From positions 1-14,255 of the forward strand of contig QHOZ01000031.1 of the NCBI GenBank assembly GCA_003219495.1: 14,255 bases of DNA, given 5' to 3'. The stretch's first letter is position 1, and each line of letters starts with the position of its first letter. Below are positions 7,609 through 13,474 of this stretch, one piece after another. Source of the DNA: Verrucomicrobiota bacterium (GTDB lineage Bacteria > Verrucomicrobiota > Verrucomicrobiae > Chthoniobacterales > UBA10450). A program made the position numbers and the translations under genes. The notes below the pieces were generated by a model. The model saw only the letters and a program-made list of their open reading frames with translations, made no database searches and had not been told where the DNA came from.

Positions 7609-8229
7609 TTAGCTTTGCAAGATCGACAGCCATTTGTCGCGCGCGGCGCTTGGCAGCCATTCTTCCACGTCCGCGCGCAGAACTTCGACCGCGTGCGGCT
7701 CGAGCGCGGGCACGCTCAGCTTTGGATTCGTGTTCTCGGGATCGGCATTGATCGCCGCCGCCAACGCGTGCGCAACCCAGCGCTCGAGAAAAACCTCCCG
7801 CGTGGAAATTCTTTGCTCCGGCGCGAATGAAACGCCCGCCCCCTTGACGATTTCGCCCCAAGATGACGGTCCGAATGCGCCGAAGGTGTCGTTCTTCGCG
7901 GCAAGGCGTTGCAAGTAAAGCAGAAGATGACGTTCGCGTTCGCGCATGCGGGAATTGCGCGCCGAAGGCGGGATCGTCTTGGCTTCCGACAAACTTGCCA
8001 TGCGCTCGCGCATTCCCTCCGCGCTGAAGATCAAATAATCCGGGAGAATTTTGCGCGCAGATTCATAAAGAAATTTCCTGGCCGCTTCGAGCTCGCGCTC
8101 CAGCACCGTGACAATTTCCTTCTGCGCGCGCGCAGCCTCGGAAGTCTGCGGCGTAGCGAGTTGCTCCAAGATCTCAAAAGGCGCGCCCGCGAGACGAATC
8201 AGAACAATTGGCGCGACGCGATAGGACAC
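7609..8229 (-). CDS. LanB-like protein, N-terminal fragment
   Basis: This fragment has 206 residues, beginning with GTG (MSYRVAPIVLIRLAGAPFEILEQL). Region 105-125 carries YLQRLAAKN, DTFGAFGPSSWGE, equivalent to the conserved R-x-TPFGLFxG region of NisB-type enzymes; many bacterial LanB proteins have KNDT/FFGP variants of it. A helical, charged segment (about 33-100) precedes it. The frame ends at TAA (7609-7611) within KWLSILQS, and the coding sense resumes at once in the next frame with AKFAATTKVEDRQ. No ribosome binding site is evident before the GTG, and the gene starts 28 bases after the upstream kinase gene. Confidence 0.65.
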   Translation of the reverse strand: MSYRVAPIVLIRLAGAPFEILEQLATPQTSEAARAQKEIVTVLERELEAARKFLYESARKILPDYLIFSAEGMRERMASLSEAKTIPPSARNSRMRERERHLLLYLQRLAAKNDTFGAFGPSSWGEIVKGAGVSFAPEQRISTREVFLERWVAHALAAAINADPENTNPKLSVPALEPHAVEVLRADVEEWLPSAARDKWLSILQS

Positions 8230-8237
8230 GCTGCAGC

Positions 8238-8259
8238 AAAACCAAAGGCGAACCGCCTT
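8238..8259 (-). terminator. Hairpin plus T-tract after the hybrid kinase gene
   Basis: On the minus strand AAGGCG-gtt-CGCCTT (8259-8245) forms a perfect six-base-pair stem with a three-base loop, followed by TGGTTTT (8244-8238). It overlaps the kinase stop codon and sits just before the LanB-like start. It is a plausible intrinsic or attenuating terminator between the two genes. Confidence 0.5.
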
Positions 8260-9394
8260 ACAAGTAATTTGGAGAGACGACTTCGGTGTCGTCCAAATCT
8301 AAAAGGCTGTCGACCTTGATTGAGCCGTTGTGGTCCTCGACCACTTTCTTCGTGATGTAGAGACCGAGGCCGGTGCCGTTTCTCGCCTGTTTGGTGGTGA
8401 AATAAGGATCGAAAATACGCGGGAGCTGCGCCGCCGGAATTCCGGCGCCGTTGTCTTCGACGCGAAGATCGACATAGAAATCTTTTTGCTCGCACGTGAC
8501 GCTGACAATCCCGCTTTTGTCCGGGCAAGCCTGGATCGCATTGATGATCACGTTTTGGATCGCGCGATTCAGCTGGACTGAATCGCCCATCAGCACGCAC
8601 GGGTCGTCGCAAATGCTCACCCGAAAAACGACACCTTTTTGTTGAGCGGTCGAATCCAGACCTTTTAGGATTTCGCGGAGAGTGCTCGAAATGGAAACCG
8701 GTTTGGGCGGCGAGGCTTCGACGTTGCCGTAGCCCTGCCACATCGTGAGCAACTCGCGGCAAGTGCGCACGTGCTGCTCAATTATTTTCAATTCTTTGAC
8801 CGAGCTGGCGTTTTCGTCCTCTTCCGATTTGTCGAGACGGCGCGCGAGCAATTGCACATAACCCCAGACGATGGTGAGCGGATTTCCCAAATCGTGAACG
8901 AATTCGGCGGACGCTTGCCCGAGAGCGGCGAGTCGTTCTTTTTGCGCGAGCTGTTGGAGAAGACGGTTGTTGAGCTCTTTGATTTCGGCAGAAGCAGTTT
9001 CGGTAGTGCGATGTGCGCGCGTGCGTTCGACGTTGCGGTCGATGACTTGCTGCATTTCGTGCGCGTCAAAAGGTTTGCTGATGTAATCGTTCGCGCCGAG
9101 CCGCAATGCTTCTTTCGCGGTTTCAAGCGCGCCGAATCCGGTGAGCATGATGACGGAAAGATGCGGATCGATCTGGCGGATTTGGCGAAGGCCTTCGATG
9201 CCGCTCATTCCGGGCATACGAATGTCCATCACGATGGTGTCGGGATTTTTTTCCTTCAGGAGCTTGAGGCCGGTTTCGACGCAATCGGCGGTGCGCACCT
9301 GATAGTTCGGCTTGAGCAGCATGCGCAAGCTTTCGCGCGGACCCATTTCGTCATCGATGACAAGAATTTGGGGGAGCTCGGTCGCTGCGGTCAT
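8258..9394 (-). CDS. Hybrid receiver-histidine kinase (REC-HisKA-HATPase)
   Basis: The start at 9394 gives 378 residues beginning MTAATELPQILVIDDE, a normal receiver N-terminus. Upstream in-frame starts would add about 61 residues of low-quality text. The receiver domain (8-125) has acidic D14/D15, phospho-acceptor D57 in VMDIRMPG, T85 and K107 in SKPFD, so it looks functional. A coiled linker (about 126-160) leads to the H-box AEFVHDLGNPL (H167), N-box NVIINAIQ (281-288), G1 VEDNGAGIP (312-320), F-box FDPYFTTK and G2 GTGLGLYI. There are no membrane segments, so it is a cytoplasmic kinase whose input is probably phosphorylation of its own receiver by another kinase. The tail ends LDLDDTEVVSPNYL, less regular than the usual GTxFxxxLP strand but of normal length. 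It is divergent from the ketosynthase operon, whose kinase could be its partner (inference). Confidence 0.9.
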   Translation of the reverse strand: MTAATELPQILVIDDEMGPRESLRMLLKPNYQVRTADCVETGLKLLKEKNPDTIVMDIRMPGMSGIEGLRQIRQIDPHLSVIMLTGFGALETAKEALRLGANDYISKPFDAHEMQQVIDRNVERTRAHRTTETASAEIKELNNRLLQQLAQKERLAALGQASAEFVHDLGNPLTIVWGYVQLLARRLDKSEEDENASSVKELKIIEQHVRTCRELLTMWQGYGNVEASPPKPVSISSTLREILKGLDSTAQQKGVVFRVSICDDPCVLMGDSVQLNRAIQNVIINAIQACPDKSGIVSVTCEQKDFYVDLRVEDNGAGIPAAQLPRIFDPYFTTKQARNGTGLGLYITKKVVEDHNGSIKVDSLLDLDDTEVVSPNYL

Positions 9395-9585
9395 AATGCG
9401 TCGGCCGTGAGAGAAGCTAGGTGCGTGCCGCGGAGAGCGCGAAGGAAGAAAAAAACCGGCGACAAATTCATCAAACTCAGCCGCGCGAACCGTTAAGCAG
9501 AAATCGGTGGCATGCAAGGTGCAACTTGTGAATAAGTCGGTTTGTTGCGCAGTGGCTGAACTGCCGTTAGGCGGCAAAAAATATA
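9395..9585. other. Divergent intergenic region
   Basis: This region lies between the hybrid kinase (minus) and the ketosynthase operon (plus), and no convincing gene is seen in it. It contains a small hairpin TGCCG-ttagg-CGGCA (9562-9576) followed by an A-run. No clear promoter for the kinase was found on the minus strand, where TTGATG- and TTGCAC-like -35 elements lack matching -10 boxes. The region is where regulators of both transcription units would be expected to bind. Confidence 0.4.
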
Positions 9586-9587
9586 AT
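9582..9587 (+). promoter_or_regulatory. Possible -10 element for the ketosynthase-kinase operon
   Basis: A perfect TATAAT in an A/T-rich stretch would start transcription near 9594. The -35 is poor: the best candidate, CTGCCG at 9561-9566, matches three of six at 15-base spacing. Such a promoter might need an activator. The element overlaps the ATG of the small-ORF candidate at 9586, so if it is the promoter, only a start further in (for example GTG 9631) would be transcribed. Confidence 0.3.
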
Positions 9588-9744
9588 GACTGGACTCAAT
9601 GTAGCGTCTACAATCCCGGGTGATTCGTTCGTGCTGGAGAAGATCGACAATCCCTTAACCACCATTCCCCCAGATTTCGCAACGGGACGCATCCGCATTG
9701 TCTCCGCGACTCATTCCGGCGAAAGACGCCGCGTGCAAAGATGA
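9586..9744 (+). CDS. Possible small ORF coupled to the ketosynthase gene
   Basis: This 52-codon frame runs from ATG 9586 (or GTG 9631, 37 residues) to a TGA that overlaps the ketosynthase ATG in the ATGA arrangement seen at the next two junctions of this operon. The text reads MTGLNVASTIPGDSFVLEKI..., then NPLTTIPPDFATGRIRIVSA and a basic end GERRRVQR. No ribosome binding site precedes either start, and it matches no family known to me; it lacks the DSL motif of an acyl carrier protein. It could be a leader peptide, a small partner or a chance frame. The overlap is the main reason to list it. Confidence 0.3.
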   Translation: MTGLNVASTIPGDSFVLEKIDNPLTTIPPDFATGRIRIVSATHSGERRRVQR

Positions 9745-10985
9745 AGCGCAATCGAGTTGTCATCACTGGAATGGGAATTCTCGCGCCGAACGGCACCGGC
9801 CACGAACCGTTTTGGAAATCAATCTTAAGCGGCGAGAGCGGGATTGGTCCGATCACGCTTTTTGACACGAACGGTTTCAAGAGCCGAATCGCAGGCGAAG
9901 TTAAAAATTTCGATCCGCTCGATTACATTGAGCCGGACCTAAAACCAAAACGCATGGCGCGGCACACTCAGCTCGCCTATGCCGCGACGATGATGGCGTT
10001 GCGCGACGCGCAGCTTGATCCCGATAATCTTGATTTGCCCGGTCCGGTACCGGTAGTGATCGGAATCAGCACAAGCGCGATCGACGTGATCGAGAGCGTT
10101 TACAACGCGCTTCAAGAAAAAGGCCCAAACCGGGTTCCGACGACCAGTTCCGCTGCGTCCATTCCGCAAGCGGCAGCAAACACAATCGCCGACCGAATTG
10201 GAATGGCAGCTCACGCGGCCACTGTGTCATCGGCATGTCCTTCGGGACTGGACGCATTGGCGGAGGCAGCGGCGTTGATCAGGTCGGGCGCGGCGGACAT
10301 CGCGATTGCCGGCGGCGCCGATGCGCCGATCACGCCGTTAACAATGGCAAGTTTTATCGCGAGCGGATTGAGTTCAACTCGCAACGGCGAACCGGAAAAA
10401 GCGAGCCGTCCATTCGATCTGGAGCGCGACTCGGGAGTTATTTCCGAGGGCGCGGGTGTTTTCGTGCTCGAGAATCTGGAACGCGCCGAAGCGCGCAACG
10501 CGCCGATTTATCTCGAGATCAGCGGTTATGGAAAGCAGCGCGACCTGGATACGACGCGTCCCGGCTCCGGTCTAGCGGGCTCGATGAAGATTGCGCTCGC
10601 GAACGCCTGCCGAACACAAACCGATGTTGACTACATTTGTGCCTACGGTCCAAGCCATCCGGTGTTAGACGCAGTCGAAGTGCAATCCATCAAGACGGTG
10701 TTCGGCGAGCGCGCCTACGAAGTTCCGGTCAGTTCGATCAAAGGCGTAACCGGAAATCCGCTTGCGGCCGGCGGACCATTTCAAGTCGCCGCTTGCGCGC
10801 TGGCTTTTCGCGATCAACTTGCGCCTCCCACCGCCAATTACGAAGTGAGCGATCCCGATTGCGATCTGGATTTCATTCCGAATCGACCGCGCAGATTAAC
10901 ATTGAACTGCGCGCTGGTGAACGTTCGCGGGATCGGCGGAAGCGCGAGCAGTTTAATTCTCAACCGGATTAACGGCTCCAAATGA
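9741..10985 (+). CDS. FabF-like beta-ketoacyl synthase with atypical active site
   Basis: At 414 residues this is full length for a KAS II-type thiolase-fold enzyme: RVVITGMGILAPNG (5-18), nucleophile region VSSACPSGLDAL (C166), IAIAGGADAPITPL (188-200), RPFDLERDSGVISEGAGVFVLE and SSIKGVTG (K334 kept). Condensing enzymes of this group use Cys-His-His. Here the first His is Tyr302 (AYGPSHP instead of AHGTSTP) and the second is Asn339 (TGNPLAAGG instead of TGHLLGAAG). The C-terminal gate GFGG is GIGG. Loss of both His residues should impair malonyl decarboxylation, so the protein may transfer or bind acyl chains without elongating them, or act as a chain-length-factor-like partner. There is no acyl carrier protein, reductase or partner KS nearby. 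Its stop overlaps the sensor kinase ATG (ATGA, 10982-10985), implying coupled synthesis. Confidence 0.88.
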   Translation: MKRNRVVITGMGILAPNGTGHEPFWKSILSGESGIGPITLFDTNGFKSRIAGEVKNFDPLDYIEPDLKPKRMARHTQLAYAATMMALRDAQLDPDNLDLPGPVPVVIGISTSAIDVIESVYNALQEKGPNRVPTTSSAASIPQAAANTIADRIGMAAHAATVSSACPSGLDALAEAAALIRSGAADIAIAGGADAPITPLTMASFIASGLSSTRNGEPEKASRPFDLERDSGVISEGAGVFVLENLERAEARNAPIYLEISGYGKQRDLDTTRPGSGLAGSMKIALANACRTQTDVDYICAYGPSHPVLDAVEVQSIKTVFGERAYEVPVSSIKGVTGNPLAAGGPFQVAACALAFRDQLAPPTANYEVSDPDCDLDFIPNRPRRLTLNCALVNVRGIGGSASSLILNRINGSK

Positions 10986-13474
10986 GCGGCCCAGCAATTT
11001 CCACTTTGCTGGCTATAGGGATCCAGGCGTTGCTGGGCCTCACCGTATTTCTGGCGCATCCGAAACGGCGATCCAACCAATGTTTTCTGCTGCTCTCGCT
11101 TGCGATCTCGGGCTGGATCGGAAGTCTGCTCCTGGCGTTTACGGCGAAAATTGAAGCCACGGCTGAGTTTGCCATTCGCGAGGCATCGGCCGCGGCACCG
11201 CTGATCTTTGCGGCGTTCAATCTCCTTCGGCTTTCGATTTCGGAGAGCCAGAAGGAATGGCGTCATATTCTATGGCGATCCAAAGGTTCGCTGATCATCA
11301 CCGCCGGCGTTGTTTGTTTCTGCCAAACGAAGCTTTTCCTTCAAGGCGCGCGATTCGTAACGCGCGCGGGCAACGTTCTCGCAGTGCCCATTTACGGGCC
11401 CGCGGTGAACGCGTATGTCGCGTTCTTTGCAGTCGGCATCATTATGCTGATCGCTCTGACCTGGCGAGACTTGCGCCGAACCAAAATTGTGGCGCTGGGC
11501 AGTGCGTTGCCTCTCGCCCTTTTACTAAAATCATTTTTTGATCCATCGCGTTCGGTGTGGCTCGCGCCGTTTCGGGTTGTTCTATTTAGCGCGATCGTTG
11601 CCTACGGCGTGGTGACGAGAAAAGTAATGGACGTCGGAATCCTCCTCCGACGCTTGTTATCGTACGGTTTGTTAGGTTCGTATTTGCTGGCCCTCTACGC
11701 TTTGGTTTGGTGGCTAGTAGCAACGGCTCTCGAACACTCACTGGCCAACGCGCACACAATCGCAAACGTTACCGCCGCAGTGGTGATCGCGTTTGCGATG
11801 GCGCCGGCGCGCGGAGTTTCACAACGCCTGGCCGAACGTCTCTTTATTGGTTCTCAAAAACTCGATTTCCGCGCGACTGTGAGCAAGGCGGCGAAGGTAC
11901 TCGCATCTGTAACGACGTTGCACGAACTGCTCGATCGCTTTGCCAACACGGTCGCGGAAGCAGTCGGCACCGACCGCGTTTTCATTTTGCTGGCGGACCG
12001 ACAGGGATTTCTGCAGCGCTATCCAGCGGTCGAGCCTGGTGCGCGTTTTTGCCTGGAGCTAAGCCGCGATCAGGCGACGATCACCGAGCTGGAAGCCAAC
12101 CGTGAGCCGATTGTGATGGACGAGCTGCGTCGGGCGCGGCCAACGCCTCAACTTCAACGCGTGATGAGGCAATTGGACTCGCTTCAAATTGCGTTGGCGA
12201 TGGGAATTTTTTCGCGCGACCATCTCGTCGGCGTTCTCTTGTTGGGCACGCGGAAATCTGGAAGCATTTACGGCTCGACCGAGCAAGGCGCGCTCCAGGT
12301 TTTGTGCGGGCAGCTCGCGGTGGCGATCGAGAACGCGGAGCTCTTCACCGAAGTTCAAAACGCAAAGATCTACAACGAAACGTTGCTGGAAAATCTTACC
12401 AGCGGCGTGATTGCTGCAGGCACAGACGATCGCATCACCGTATTTAATAATGAGGCCGGTCAAATCACCGGATTGAATCCTCAGGAATTGCTCGACGGCT
12501 CGCTTAGCGCTTTGCCGTCGCATTTGGCCGAGCCGCTCATTGCGACTTTAAGGACCGGCCAACGACAAGAGGATCGTGAAATCGCCTTGGAGATGGACGG
12601 CAAGGAACGCATCATTCGTGCGAGCACATCGATCTTCCACGGTCAGGGTGAAGAAGTTCTCGGCGCGCTGATGGTGCTGACCGACATCACCGCAATCAAA
12701 CGGCTGGAACTTCAGATTCGCCGCAGCGATCGCCTCGCCAGTCTCGGAACGCTTTCCGCCGGAATGGCGCATGAGATCAAGAATCCGCTCGTGTCGTTGA
12801 AGACATTCGCGCAATTGTTGCCTGAGCGTTATCAGGATTCGGATTTTCGCGACACGTTTTCGAACTTAATCGGCCACGAGATCGATCGGATCGATTCACT
12901 TGTGAATCAGTTGCTCCGATTCGCCCGTCCGGCCAAACCAATTCTTAAGCCGCTTCACGCACACGAAATCCTGGAAAAAGCGCTAACGCTTGTTGGTCAC
13001 CGGCTTTATCAAAAAGATATTAAACTGACGCGCTCATGGAATGCGGACGCGGACACGATCCACGGTGATGCGGATCAACTCGAGCAAGTGTTTTTGAATT
13101 TCTTCCTCAACGCGATGGACGCAATGAAGACGCAAGGTGAGCTGTCCGTGCAAACGGAAATTCGCGAGGAAGAATGGGTGAACGCAAAAGCGTACACCAA
13201 CGGCGAGCGGAACGGCCACGGCGGCAGACCGGAAGCCTTGCGAATTAGCATCCGCGACACTGGCGAAGGAATACGCCCGGAAGATTTGGCGCACGTATTC
13301 GATCCATTTTTCACCACGAAAGATTACGGCACGGGTCTGGGCTTGTCCGTCGTGCACGGAATCATTCAAGAACATGGCGGCCAAATTGAAGTAGAGAGTG
13401 AACTGCACACGGGCACCGCATTTCACATTTTGCTCCCGCTGGTGCGGGCTGAGAGCAAGGTGGCCGCGGCATGA
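10982..13474 (+). CDS. Membrane sensor histidine kinase (7TM-GAF-PAS-HisKA-HATPase)
   Basis: The 830-residue protein begins with about eight hydrophobic segments (near 6-25, 35-54, 68-84, 103-119, 140-160, 168-184, 196-212 and 226-275), resembling the HisKA_7TM N-terminal sensor region. A GAF-like domain (about 308-455, ending GQLAVAIENAELF) and a PAS domain (about 463-575, with SGVIAAGTDDRITVFNNEA and VLTDITAIKRLE) follow. The kinase core has H-box MAHEIKNPLVSL (H597), N-box NFFLNAMDAM (707-716), G1 IRDTGEGI (757-764), F-box FDPFFTTK (773-780) and G2 YGTGLGLSVV. All catalytic residues look intact, so it should autophosphorylate H597. A Gly/Asn-rich insertion (about 735-750) interrupts the ATPase domain. 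The layout recalls PrsK-type kinases, but no exosortase genes are seen. It overlaps the ketosynthase before it and the receiver-GAF gene after it. Confidence 0.92.
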   Translation: MSGPAISTLLAIGIQALLGLTVFLAHPKRRSNQCFLLLSLAISGWIGSLLLAFTAKIEATAEFAIREASAAAPLIFAAFNLLRLSISESQKEWRHILWRSKGSLIITAGVVCFCQTKLFLQGARFVTRAGNVLAVPIYGPAVNAYVAFFAVGIIMLIALTWRDLRRTKIVALGSALPLALLLKSFFDPSRSVWLAPFRVVLFSAIVAYGVVTRKVMDVGILLRRLLSYGLLGSYLLALYALVWWLVATALEHSLANAHTIANVTAAVVIAFAMAPARGVSQRLAERLFIGSQKLDFRATVSKAAKVLASVTTLHELLDRFANTVAEAVGTDRVFILLADRQGFLQRYPAVEPGARFCLELSRDQATITELEANREPIVMDELRRARPTPQLQRVMRQLDSLQIALAMGIFSRDHLVGVLLLGTRKSGSIYGSTEQGALQVLCGQLAVAIENAELFTEVQNAKIYNETLLENLTSGVIAAGTDDRITVFNNEAGQITGLNPQELLDGSLSALPSHLAEPLIATLRTGQRQEDREIALEMDGKERIIRASTSIFHGQGEEVLGALMVLTDITAIKRLELQIRRSDRLASLGTLSAGMAHEIKNPLVSLKTFAQLLPERYQDSDFRDTFSNLIGHEIDRIDSLVNQLLRFARPAKPILKPLHAHEILEKALTLVGHRLYQKDIKLTRSWNADADTIHGDADQLEQVFLNFFLNAMDAMKTQGELSVQTEIREEEWVNAKAYTNGERNGHGGRPEALRISIRDTGEGIRPEDLAHVFDPFFTTKDYGTGLGLSVVHGIIQEHGGQIEVESELHTGTAFHILLPLVRAESKVAAA

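Larger units (their letters stand above)
6310..8229 (-). pseudogene. Lantibiotic dehydratase (LanB)-like protein, glutamylation domain only, double frameshift
   Basis: Three consecutive minus-strand reading frames together spell one LanB-type N-terminal domain of about 640 residues. The KNDT...FGP segment is near residues 112-120, an EECCR segment is in the middle, and the PRFVYIR / KPVFVDLES / LFWKEVDGRHSFELR ending is at the C-terminus. From the GTG at 8229 to the TGA at 6310 is 1,920 bases, a multiple of three, so the two breaks cancel. In class I lanthipeptide synthesis this domain esterifies Ser/Thr with glutamate from Glu-tRNA. Here the elimination (SpaB_C) domain is missing, as in split LanBs and in PEARLs, which add amino acids to peptide C-termini. 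No LanC, protease, transporter or precursor peptide is visible nearby. The breaks may be decay or sequence errors. ATGA coupling to parA shows that the pair once formed a translational unit. Confidence 0.75.

Noticed and set aside
8771..9496. 241-residue plus-strand frame opposite the hybrid kinase
   Set aside because: The minus strand encodes a complete receiver and kinase H-box here; this frame has only antisense-type composition.
9395..9577. N-terminal extension of the hybrid kinase to a start at 9577
   Set aside because: The extra 61 residues have no domain pattern, while the ATG at 9394 gives a standard receiver N-terminus.
7570..9660. Recurring word GAAGATCGACAATC (minus near 7573-7586, plus near 9639-9652) as a possible repeat or operator
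   Set aside because: Partial versions occur in unrelated coding contexts (for example near 6764 and 13623) as ordinary codon strings; flanks do not match and spacing is irregular.
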